Shown: positions 1-7,500 of the stretch, in pieces
Position numbering within the stretch: the stretch's first letter is position 1
How the letters are laid out: each line of letters begins with the position of its first letter
DNA from: VFKI01 sp033762075
Lineage (GTDB): Bacteria > Pseudomonadota > Gammaproteobacteria > DSM-16500
DNA length: 38,359 bases
Direction of reading: 5' to 3'
Assembly: GCA_033762075.1 (NCBI GenBank)
Contig: JANRLY010000027.1
Location: 1 to 38,359, forward strand
Notes under the pieces: generated by a model
The model's database searches: none
Seen by the model: the letters and a program-made list of their open reading frames with translations, nothing else
What the model was told of the DNA's origin: nothing
Translations under genes and position numbers: made by a program

Positions 1-363
1 ATCTTCTGCGCACACAAGTGCGACCAGTCGTGTTAACAGGTGAAAAGTTATAACAAAATGATCATTTAATATAGTTTTTTCAACAATTGGAGCTTCATAG
101 CCTACTTTACCCATTGCAGAAACTAATGTATGAATATAATCCCAATATAGATCATGAGATGCAGAGTCAAGTTGAATAGCACATTTTGGCAAAATCATTT
201 TTTTAGAAGTGAATGAGGCCCAATTCAAAGTGATCGGCAAAACCTTTTTGCAATTGGGCGCACCTTCTAGTGCATAACTTTTTATCGCTTCATCTAGCCA
301 TTGCATTAACTGAATTGATTTGTCATTTAAAATAATTTCTATTTTTTCAAAATCCCGCATCAT
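1..363 (-). CDS. Hypothetical protein, 5' part only (runs off the left edge)
   Basis: An open frame of 121 codons without a stop runs from an ATG at 363 to the window edge. A GGGAC stretch about 8 nt upstream is an acceptable ribosome site; a second ATG follows directly (MMRDF). The visible part is mixed alpha/beta in character, with W and C residues (for example LNWASF and LPKCAIQL) and no signal peptide or membrane segment. It matches no family I recognise. It lies 40 nt downstream of the 95-aa gene on the same strand, so the two are probably cotranscribed. Confidence 0.6.
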   Translation of the reverse strand, partial: MMRDFEKIEIILNDKSIQLMQWLDEAIKSYALEGAPNCKKVLPITLNWASFTSKKMILPKCAIQLDSASHDLYWDYIHTLVSAMGKVGYEAPIVEKTILNDHFVITFHLLTRLVALVCAED

Positions 364-403
364 AAATTTCGTCCCGCTTTAATTTTTTTATTCCAAAGCC
401 TTT

Positions 404-691
404 TTAGCAGCCTCTTTGGGTTAGAAGCATTTCACGCTTTGTTTTATCTCCCTCTACCGCTTCAGCGGCAATTTCTCTAATTTTCCTACTCTGAGTTGGA
501 TCATCCCGATATTTTTCAAAAAAACTTATGCACTCATCAAGTCGTTTAATTTCGTTTTGCCGCACCTTAGCACGTTTCCAAAAATGACAATTGTGATAAC
601 TAAATTCCTGATCATGATTATGCACAATTGAGATATCATCTTTAAGTAAAACAGCTGGCTTTACATCTGAAGCATAAAATATGTATGGCAT
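404..691 (-). CDS. Hypothetical 95-aa protein
   Basis: A small soluble protein with a compact start (MPYIFYASDVKPAVLL), a central His/Cys/Trp patch (HNHDQEFSYHNCHFWKR) and a charged helical C-terminal half. AGAGAG lies about 8 nt before the ATG. The His-rich patch could bind metal, but this is only a guess from composition. No family is recognised. It appears to be the first gene of a leftward pair with the gene at 1-363. A CTAGGG/CCCTAG inverted repeat lies about 94 nt upstream of its start, similar to the sites near the PAS-LuxR genes. Confidence 0.6.
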   Translation of the reverse strand: MPYIFYASDVKPAVLLKDDISIVHNHDQEFSYHNCHFWKRAKVRQNEIKRLDECISFFEKYRDDPTQSRKIREIAAEAVEGDKTKREMLLTQRGC

Positions 692-751
692 TTTTTTCTC
701 TCTGTAATTAACAATATATCCTCTTAGAGAATTAACACATCGTCGCGCATC

Positions 752-795
752 ATATTAGTATGCAACTATTTGTTCTAGGGGATAAATTGCCCTAG
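752..795 (-). promoter_or_regulatory. Possible operator (CTAGGG-N9-CCCTAG) with -10, upstream of the 95-aa gene
   Basis: Positions 775-780 (CTAGGG) and 790-795 (CCCTAG) form a perfect 6-bp inverted repeat with a 9-nt spacer, centred on 785. On the minus strand a TAATAT hexamer occupies 757-752, 28 nt from the centre. The half-sites resemble the GGGG/CCCC sites at 1278, 1410 and 3544, but the spacer is longer and the -10 distance is about 3 nt shorter. It could instead be a weak terminator of the gene ending at 827, but no T-run follows. Confidence 0.35.
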
Positions 796-826
796 TTATA
801 TTATGCAATTAGCTTTCTTCAGCTGT

Positions 827-1090
827 TCAATACGATGGGCTCATTCTATAGCATTTGATCAAACCATCTCTCCTGGTGCGCAATTCCTGTAATAATGATG
901 GAACAAGTGATGGGTCTGAAATTGTGTTTTCATAGTTCGAAATCAGGGATTCAATGTGTGGCAAAAGTTGTAATTTTGCGCTTTCGTTTTCTTCTCTATC
1001 AAATGTCTCTAACATACTCTGTGATATGCTATCCAATATTGGATTATTACTGATGGCTTGGCTTTTATCAAAAAATGGGCTTCGTTTCAT
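827..1090 (-). CDS. Hypothetical 87-aa protein
   Basis: I place the start at 1090 (MKRSPFFDKSQ) rather than at an upstream in-frame codon near 1126, because a strong AGGAGAG ribosome site sits just before this ATG. The product is small, soluble and predicted helical, with a Ser/Asn-rich N-terminus and a Leu-rich middle (IESLISNYENTISDPS). It has no signal peptide, membrane segment or recognised domain. Its size and its DP-containing helical stretch faintly recall the 95-aa gene downstream, but this is too weak to call homology. A GGGG/CCCC palindrome with a TATAAT box lies about 150-200 nt upstream in the right orientation to drive it. Confidence 0.6.
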   Translation of the reverse strand: MKRSPFFDKSQAISNNPILDSISQSMLETFDREENESAKLQLLPHIESLISNYENTISDPSLVPSLLQELRTRRDGLIKCYRMSPSY

Positions 1091-1249
1091 CTCACTCTCC
1101 TCGTTTAATAATATAAATTGTAACACTGCCTAGAATAACAATTTTCACAAACCACAACAAAGCGGAATAAAATAAAAATAAGTATCCTTAAATTTAAATG
1201 ACCATTTATAATTCTTATGTTTTATACAGAAAAATGGTTTATGGCGTGG

Positions 1250-1295
1250 ATTATAATATCCAGTCTTAAATAAAAAATAGGGGGATTTTCCCCAT
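1250..1295 (-). promoter_or_regulatory. Putative PAS-LuxR operator and promoter for the 87-aa gene
   Basis: TAGGGGGATTTTCCCCAT at 1278-1295 contains a GGGG/CCCC inverted repeat. On the minus strand a perfect TATAAT lies at 1255-1250, its upstream edge 31.5 nt from the palindrome centre, the same geometry as at 3517-3561. The implied transcript would start near 1243 and carry a leader of about 150 nt before the gene starting at 1090. Orientation is inferred from the -10; the plus strand has no comparable hexamer at the matching distance. Confidence 0.45.
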
Positions 1296-1409
1296 GGTAT
1301 TTTTTTTCTAATTTAATCAATGGTAATGTTGAAATGCGTGTATTTGGTTATTGGCACGGAATTAACAAGGAATCCATTGGTATAAGTAGACTAAAAGTGC
1401 ATCATTATT

Positions 1410-1456
1410 CAGGGTAAAAATCCCCCTACTCTTGTGTTTTATTTGAATTTTATATC
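1410..1456 (+). promoter_or_regulatory. Putative PAS-LuxR operator and promoter for the regulator at 1509
   Basis: CAGGGTAAAAATCCCCCTA at 1410-1428 is, read on the minus strand, nearly the same 18-19-mer as the site at 1278. A TATATC/TTATAT -10-like hexamer lies at 1450-1456, about 31 nt from the palindrome centre (1419). This puts the palindrome near -42 of a start around 1463, the class II activator position. The promoter sits inside the longest possible reading frame of the downstream gene, which argues for the later start codon at 1509. Confidence 0.5.
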
Positions 1457-1508
1457 AGCATCTGGTAAAATTTTGCTCCTTTTGTTTGGGACAAATCGCG
1501 GTGAAGTT

Positions 1509-2117
1509 ATGCAACACAGATTTTGGCTCGATGGCCACTCAACTATTCAGTTATTAAATAAAAAACCCGCCTATGTTTTTTGGAAAGATACTGATTCTGT
1601 TTATATAGGCTGCAATGAAATGCTCGCATATGCCCTCGGGCTTTTATCACCTAAAAAAATCATCGACAAAACAGATTATGATCTTTCGACTACCCGAGAA
1701 GAAAATGAAAAATATCGTGCTGATGACAAACGGACGATGTCATCTGGGCAACCAACATTTAATATCCATGAATCTCAAACTCTTCCTGATGGCAGAAGAA
1801 TCACATTAACGACAAACAAAATGCCTTTTCTGGATAGGAGAGGAAAAATTATTGGTTTACTTGGTTATTCTATTGTGAGCAAAACAGAAACGCATGAACT
1901 CTATTTCATTCGCAAAGCCATCGAATCGGGGCTCACATCGCGCCAAGCACATTGTCTCTATCATTTAGCAAAAGGTAAAACGATCAAACAAATTGCTTCC
2001 GCTTTAACACTTTCACCACGAACTGTTGAACATTATCTAGAAGTGATCAAACTCAAATGGAAATGTGAACACCGACACCAGATGATAGAAAAAGTTTTTT
2101 ATGAGATGCTTGAGTAA
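1509..2117 (+). CDS. PAS-LuxR family transcriptional regulator (202 aa)
   Basis: An N-terminal PAS-like domain (PAYVFWKDTDSVYIGCNE, about residues 20-130, with the GLLGYSI strand typical of PAS ends) is followed by a LuxR-type helix-turn-helix (SGLTSRQAHCLYHLAKG then IKQIASALTLSPRTVEHYL). The frame could open at a GTG at 1434, but the ATG at 1509 has a GGTGAAG ribosome site, aligns with the starts of its two paralogues, and lies downstream of the putative promoter, so I use it. It lacks a receiver domain, so it probably senses a small ligand or redox state directly. It is convergent with its paralogues at 2137-3475. Confidence 0.88.
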   Translation: MQHRFWLDGHSTIQLLNKKPAYVFWKDTDSVYIGCNEMLAYALGLLSPKKIIDKTDYDLSTTREENEKYRADDKRTMSSGQPTFNIHESQTLPDGRRITLTTNKMPFLDRRGKIIGLLGYSIVSKTETHELYFIRKAIESGLTSRQAHCLYHLAKGKTIKQIASALTLSPRTVEHYLEVIKLKWKCEHRHQMIEKVFYEMLE

Positions 2118-2136
2118 AGCATCGTATTTATAAAAA

Positions 2137-2781
2137 TCATAATTTTTTTCTAATCACAGATAATTTTAATCCCGCTGCAATTAATTCAGATTTCGTTAAA
2201 CAATTTAATTTTTCTTTGCAAGCCTCGAGGTAATGCTCTACTGTTTTTGGTGAAAGCATTAAGATATTGGCAATTTGTTTAATTGTGTGGCCCTTAATGA
2301 GATACAAAAGACAATCTAGTTGTCTTGCAGTCAAATTCGTCGATTGGCTTTCAATGACTGGAAGCAAGTGGTGACTGTTAGTCAAATCATCAATTGCGAA
2401 TGAAATCCCAACTAAACCCCGTACTTTATTTTTGCTGAATAGTGGAATTTTATAGCTTAGATATGTTTGTGTTTCACTTCTACTATAGGGCATTATTTTT
2501 TCAATAAAAATCTGCTTATTTTTTCGTGCAAAAAGGAGTTTATCATTTTTATCGATAGCTATCGCATGACTAGGTGATGCACAAAGATCAAAACTATTCA
2601 TCCCAATTAAATCAGATGATTTTTCAAATCCTACTGTTTTAGCGAGCGCATTATTGCAGGCAATCAAGATACTTCTTTTATCTTTCACATAATAATGAAA
2701 GGGAAATTCGTGAAAAAACTCCGTTTTTAGCAATTCTGGCATCCACTCAAGCATATTTGTCATTGGGTTCAAAACGTTCAT
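2137..2781 (-). CDS. PAS-LuxR family transcriptional regulator (214 aa)
   Basis: It has the same layout as the neighbouring paralogues: a PAS-like N-terminal domain (FPFHYYVKDKRSILIACNN; VRGLVGISFAI) and a C-terminal LuxR helix-turn-helix (NLTARQLDCLLYLIKG, IKQIANILMLSPKTVEHYL). It ends in IRKKL exactly like the gene at 2825-3475, which points to tandem duplication. The ATG at 2781 has a GAGTGA ribosome site; a GTG three codons earlier is the alternative. A gap of about 40 nt after the upstream paralogue and no separate promoter palindrome suggest a two-gene operon. The ligand is unknown. Confidence 0.88.
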   Translation of the reverse strand: MNVLNPMTNMLEWMPELLKTEFFHEFPFHYYVKDKRSILIACNNALAKTVGFEKSSDLIGMNSFDLCASPSHAIAIDKNDKLLFARKNKQIFIEKIMPYSRSETQTYLSYKIPLFSKNKVRGLVGISFAIDDLTNSHHLLPVIESQSTNLTARQLDCLLYLIKGHTIKQIANILMLSPKTVEHYLEACKEKLNCLTKSELIAAGLKLSVIRKKL

Positions 2782-2824
2782 AACAATCACTCACGTGTCT
2801 TAATATTGAATCGTGCTCTCTTAA

Positions 2825-3475
2825 TCATAATTTCTTTCTAATCGCTGAAATTTGAAATGCTTTGGTAATTAATTCTGCACGATTTAGACAGTTTAATTTT
2901 TCTCTGATGATTTCTAAATAGTGTTCAACAGTCTTTGCAGATAAGGTCATCGTTCTAGCAATTTGTTTGATGGTAAGACCTTTGACTAAATAATATAAGA
3001 CATCTAATTGGCGTGCAGTCAGTTGAGTCTTATGATTCATTTGATTGTTAGCGGGTAATTCAGAAAGCTTTGCTTCGTTATTCTCAATCGAAAACGAAAT
3101 CCCAATAATACCAATTTTTTTACCCTGACTGGATAATAGCGGCATTTTATAGCTCACGTATGTATTTGTCACTTGACCATTACGAAACGAGCCCTTTTCG
3201 ATAAAAAGTTGTGGCAACTCTCTGGAGAGAATATCTTTGTCATTCTTGTCCAACACCTTAGCTGATTCAGGCGCGAGAATATCGAAATGCCTAAGACCAA
3301 TTATCTGAGAATGACACGCAAAGCCACAGGTACGAAGCTGGGCATTGTTTGCCCCAAGAAAGCGTACGTCGTGATCTTTCCAATAAAAATGAAACGGAAG
3401 CTCTTGAAAAGATTCATGTTTTAAGATATCAGGCATGCATTCAAACACACCCATGAATTGATTTAAATGGCTCAT
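2825..3475 (-). CDS. PAS-LuxR family transcriptional regulator (216 aa)
   Basis: A PAS-like domain (LPFHFYWKDHDVRFLGANN; KIGIIGISFSIE) precedes a LuxR helix-turn-helix (QLTARQLDVLYYLVKG, IKQIARTMTLSAKTVEHYL). First gene of a leftward pair with the paralogue at 2137. Its promoter carries a near-perfect GGGG/CCCC palindrome centred 30.5 nt upstream of a consensus TATAAT, so the gene is a good candidate for autoregulation or cross-regulation by this protein family. The PAS domains of the three paralogues differ far more than their HTH regions, so they may read different signals while sharing DNA sites. Confidence 0.88.
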   Translation of the reverse strand: MSHLNQFMGVFECMPDILKHESFQELPFHFYWKDHDVRFLGANNAQLRTCGFACHSQIIGLRHFDILAPESAKVLDKNDKDILSRELPQLFIEKGSFRNGQVTNTYVSYKMPLLSSQGKKIGIIGISFSIENNEAKLSELPANNQMNHKTQLTARQLDVLYYLVKGLTIKQIARTMTLSAKTVEHYLEIIREKLNCLNRAELITKAFQISAIRKKL

Positions 3476-3516
3476 CGTTTTGCTCAGGTATTAGTCATAC
3501 TTTAATAAATGGTTTA

Positions 3517-3561
3517 ATTATACACAACCCTGAAAAAGACTGATAGGGGGTTTTTCCCCTA
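3517..3561 (-). promoter_or_regulatory. Putative PAS-LuxR operator with -10 for the 3475/2781 operon
   Basis: TAGGGGGTTTTTCCCCTA at 3544-3561 is the most symmetric copy of the palindrome. On the minus strand TATAAT occupies 3522-3517. A -35 placed 17 nt upstream would overlap the palindrome edge and is poor (TATCAG), as expected for an activator-dependent promoter with the site near -42. The sequence resembles the published site of the Streptomyces PAS-LuxR activator PimM (CTVGGGAWWTCCCBAG); the comparison is from memory of that consensus. Confidence 0.6.
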
Positions 3562-3627
3562 CTCTAATTTACATCATGCGCATCGTTTGAATTAGCCCAC
3601 GACATGGGGCGAGTATGTGCTAGGTAA

Positions 3628-3644
3628 TTCACTTGATAAGTGAA
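3628..3644. repeat. Perfect 7-bp inverted repeat
   Basis: TTCACTTGATAAGTGAA is a 7-bp inverted repeat with a 3-nt centre, 18 nt before the small ORF at 3663. It may be a protein-binding site or an RNA hairpin in the leader of that ORF. Its role is unknown. Confidence 0.4.
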
Positions 3645-3662
3645 AAGGAAACGGAAAACAAA

Positions 3663-3800
3663 ATGAAAAAATCCGTTATATACAATCCGAAAATGGTAAC
3701 AACCGAAAAAAATTTCGCTGAAGCACATAAACTATTTGGAACTGCTGTCAAAAATTCTTCCAAACAAGTAATGAAAAAAATAACTCTTCGTACAAAATAA
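3663..3800 (+). CDS. Possible small basic protein, 45 aa
   Basis: An ATG-TAA frame coding for a 45-aa Lys-rich, probably helical peptide (starts MKKSVIYNPKMVTTEK, ends KKITLRTK). Purine-rich AAAAGGAAACGG lies 8-18 nt upstream, a loosely spaced ribosome site, and an inverted repeat precedes it. The codon usage looks like the neighbours. It lies alone in the gap of about 440 nt between the regulator promoter and the prepilin gene. No family is recognised, and it may not be translated. Confidence 0.4.
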   Translation: MKKSVIYNPKMVTTEKNFAEAHKLFGTAVKNSSKQVMKKITLRTK

Positions 3801-3917
3801 AACATCAACTAGAATTAAATTATGCAATGTTCATATTTCATGACCAATTGCTTCGATATTCGATCTTAATTGCTGAATGAGACTAAGGATGCATCTGACT
3901 TCAACGCATGTGAAATG

Positions 3918-4286
3918 CTAAGTGATACCAGTTGCTAAAAATGTAGCTGTCGTCGATCCGGGCCCTGTTAAGGTACATGTTACTGTAGCATCTACAGCAA
4001 TAGTGGCTGCAGTAATAGTGTACCCACTTGGAAGTCCACTCTGTAAAGCACTCGCAACACCCGTACAATTACTAATAGCAACACCTTTAGCACTGTTTAC
4101 TTTGCGTGCGGAATAATTCAATGCGCTTGCGGCAGCCAACGAAGCTGCAACATGATTTGTTGCGGATGTTCTAGCATCGCTCGACAGATCAATAAATTTT
4201 GGAACAACGACCGCTGCTAAAATGCCAAGAATAATAATCACTATCACTAACTCGACAAGAGTAAACCCTGCTTGCTTAAAATCCAT
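3918..4286 (-). CDS. Prepilin-type N-methylation/cleavage protein (type IV pilin or pseudopilin)
   Basis: A classic class III prepilin leader: six residues then G7|F8 with Glu at mature position 5 (AGFTLVELVIVIIILGILAA), followed by the hydrophobic N-terminal helix of about 20 residues. Prepilin peptidase should cleave after G7. The mature protein is only about 115 aa, and its small Ala/Thr-rich globular part has two Cys (ISNCTG and VTCTL) that can form the C-terminal disulfide loop. A TGGAG ribosome site precedes the ATG. No other pilus or type II secretion gene is nearby, so it is an orphan subunit; major pilin, minor pilin or pseudopilin cannot be told apart here. Confidence 0.88.
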   Translation of the reverse strand: MDFKQAGFTLVELVIVIIILGILAAVVVPKFIDLSSDARTSATNHVAASLAAASALNYSARKVNSAKGVAISNCTGVASALQSGLPSGYTITAATIAVDATVTCTLTGPGSTTATFLATGIT

Positions 4287-4438
4287 TTTTTACCAACTCC
4301 ATCTACGTATTTTCAAAGAGCGCCCATTTTTAGCACGAACACAGATCATCCTTGCTTCAAGTCTTGATCAATTTAATTTCAAAATATTCTAGCAGAAATT
4401 CAGTCTGTTTCACATGCCGTAAAATATTACACATTTTG

Positions 4439-4467
4439 TTGCAAGTTACGGAGTTCTGTTTTATAAA
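4439..4467 (+). promoter_or_regulatory. Sigma70-like promoter for the polyketide synthase gene
   Basis: TTGCAA at 4439-4444 and TATAAA at 4462-4467 are separated by 17 nt. A transcript would start near 4474 and leave about 68 nt before the ATG at 4542. No GGGG/CCCC palindrome lies in the gap of about 250 nt upstream of the gene. Confidence 0.55.
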
Positions 4468-4541
4468 GCAGCGCTAAACTGCCTAAATAGCATATGAAAA
4501 AAATCAAATGGTGCACTAAAAAAATAAAAGGAAGAATGAAC

Positions 4542-7500
4542 ATGCTCGAAGAATCAAAATACGATCAATCTGGACAATATATCCCTCCGTCAGAATCATC
4601 TCCACAAAATGAAAATATTACCACCCATCAGAATCACTCGCGCATGGCCTTCATTTTTGCTGGTGAAGGCAGTCAGTATCGTGGCATGGCTGAATCACTA
4701 TACAAAGCAAATGAATTTTTTAGATTGCAAGTTGATAAATGCCATTCACTATTTACAAAAAAATTGCAGTGTAAAGATCCACTCTTTTCTGATGCATATC
4801 CTCTTGTATCACTCTTCACACTCGAATATGCCTTAGCACAGTTATGGATGCATTGGGGCGTCACACCCTCCTTCGTGATGGGTCACAGTGATGGTGAATA
4901 TGCAGCAGCAGTTATTTCTGGAATCCTGACACTTGAAAACGCAGTCGATCTCATTGCTATGCGCGAAGACATCTTGCAACGTTTACCCTCACAAGGGAAC
5001 ATGTGTGCATTATCAATCTCAAAAGAAGAACTTGAACTTCTCTTAAGTAAGATGACTCCTCAGACAGACTTGCCCGTTATTGCCGCATGGAATTCACCGG
5101 ACCATCTTGTGGTGTCAGGAAAAAAAGATAAATTAAATGAACTCATGAACCTCGCCGCTCAGGCCGGCATCAAATATACTTGGTTGTCTATCAATCATCC
5201 TTTTCATTCTCCTCTCTTAGATGCAGCAGGTGATGCATTTTTATCACAGACTAATAAAATGTTGATCACCTATTCAAAACCCAAAATACCTTATGTATCC
5301 GGTATGTCTGGGGAATTTCTGAATACAATCGAAAGCAATACATACTGGCAACAACAGATGTGTCAGACCGTTCAGTTTCAGAAAGGATTGGAGACATTAG
5401 CAAATCAGTCTTGTTCCATTTACTTAGAGATGAGTCCGAGAGCGACTCTAACTTCCGCCATAGGAAGAACTCTTGGACCACTGCCAATTATCCTGGGATC
5501 ACTCGATGAACACAAAGATCCATCTGATACTCTGCTAGGTGCATTAAAAACTCTGCAAAATCAGCAAACTCATATCAATTATGAAGTTCTGCCAGATCAT
5601 CTACAGAGAGTGTTGATCAAACAAAAAAGAACACTCGAGAAAAATCGAAGAAAAAAACAAGATATCAAAACACCTACGCAGACTTTTTACTATGAGCCTA
5701 TCGCAGTCATTGGCTGCAGTTGCCGATTTCCTGGCGGCGTAAACACACCCGATGATTTGTGGGAGTTGCTGCGTGACAAACGCCACGGCATCACTGAGGT
5801 AGATCCTGAACGTTGGGACAAAAAAACTTTGCAGTCATTGGATGTGCTGCCTCCACTTCGCGGTGGATTTGTCGACGATGTTGATAAATTCGACGCAGGT
5901 TTTTTTGGTATACGTGAATCAGAAGCATTACTGATTGATCCCCAACAGCGCCTTCTGACTGAAGCCACATGGGAAGCACTCGAAAATGCTGGCATCGTTC
6001 CCGGTTCGCTACATGGGCAACCAGACAAACCCGTCAGTATCTGTATGGGCATCTCAGGACATGATTATGGCGATAGACTTGGTATGGTGGGTGAGTTCAA
6101 CGCCATGCAACCTGTTGGCAATGTGGCAAGTGCCGCACCAGGTCGATTGGCCATGCATCTCGGCGTAGAAGGCCCCACCTTTGCTATCGACAGTGCGTGT
6201 TCCAGCTCATTTGTTGCTATTCATGCAGCAATTCAGAATCTACAAACATATCACGCAGATCTTGGCATTGCAGGTGCCGCTAATTTAATGCTGACACCTG
6301 ATTTGAATTCTAATTTAGTCAGAGCAAACATGTTGGCACCTGATGCAAGTTGCAAAGTGTTCGACAAAAAAGCAAATGGCTATGTGCGTGCCGAAGGAAT
6401 CGGCGTGGTTATTCTAAAAAGATTATCAGATGCTATTAAAGACGGAGATTTAATTCATGGTGTGATTCGCGCATCTAACATCAGCCAAGATGGCCGACGT
6501 TCTCACATGTCGATGCCGAATGCAGATGCTCAAGAACACTTATTAAGAAGAACTCTTTCGGATGCAGGACTGAAACCGGGTGATATCGATTACTTCGAAG
6601 CACACGGCACGGGTACCCCTCTCGGTGATCCCACAGAAACACGTGCAATAGCAGCTGTGTATGGTGGCAATCACGCACATGAACTCAAAATTGGCAGCAT
6701 CAAAAGTAACATTGGACATGCTGAAACAGCAGCAGGTATGGCAGGTTTGCTCAAGGTATTACTGTCATTAAAAAATAATGCAATCCCAGCCAATATTAAT
6801 TTCAACACCATTAATCCTGATGTAGCTCGGAATTTAAATGCAATCCCTTGTTCTGTAGTCACCAATCCATTCCCCTGGGAACGTGGTCGTCAAGGTGGCA
6901 GACCTCGTGTTGCAGCACTGAGCGCCTTTGGTTTTACCGGTACCATCACACATATGATTGTTGAGGAACCCCCTCTTCCCGCGCCACGCCAAGAGATGAA
7001 ACGATCTTTACATCCCGTCACATTATCTGCAAAAGATAAAGAATCATTACAAAAAATGGTGACGCGTTTTAAAGATTTCACGATAAAACATCCAGATCTT
7101 TCATGCGCAGATATGGCTTACACGACGAATATCGGTCGAGAACATTTTACTTATCGCGCTGTGATCAACGCCCATAACATTGCCGAATTTCAAGAAAAAA
7201 TATCGAAGGAACAATATATTCAGGGGAATGGTATTTCAGATCAGCCAGTTTGTTTTCTGTTTACCGGACAGGGATCCCAATATTCTGGGATGGCAAAAAA
7301 TCTTTATGAGACAAATGAAATTTTCAGGAAAGAACTTTCCCATTGTGTAAAACAATTCAATCAATTGATAAATGATGACACAGATTTATTGGCAATCATT
7401 TTTTCCAAAGAAGATTCTCGAATTAACCAAACTCGCTACACACAAATGGCGCTTTTTTCTATTGAATATGCGCTCAGTCGGATGTGGAATGCGTGGGGAA

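Larger units (their letters stand above)
1091..1508. other. 418-nt divergent intergenic region with two operator-like palindromes
   Basis: This gap separates the leftward 87-aa gene from the rightward PAS-LuxR gene. It holds two copies of the GGGG/CCCC palindrome, at 1278-1295 and 1410-1428, in opposite orientations and 132 nt apart, each with a -10-like hexamer facing outward. A second possible promoter for the 87-aa gene (TATATT-like box near 1115) cannot be excluded. No credible small ORF was seen. Confidence 0.5.

Noticed and set aside
1434..1508. GTG at 1434 as the start of the first PAS-LuxR gene
   Set aside because: It would place the putative -10 inside the coding region, adds 25 residues absent in the paralogues and lacks a ribosome site.
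4287..4541. PAS-LuxR operator controlling the PKS
   Set aside because: No GGGG/CCCC palindrome was found in this gap; the PKS has a good sigma70-like promoter instead. Control by the neighbouring regulators is unproven.
4494..4541. ATG at 4494 as the PKS start
   Set aside because: No ribosome site before it, while the ATG at 4542 follows AGGAAG with good spacing; the extra 16 residues are low-complexity Lys-rich.
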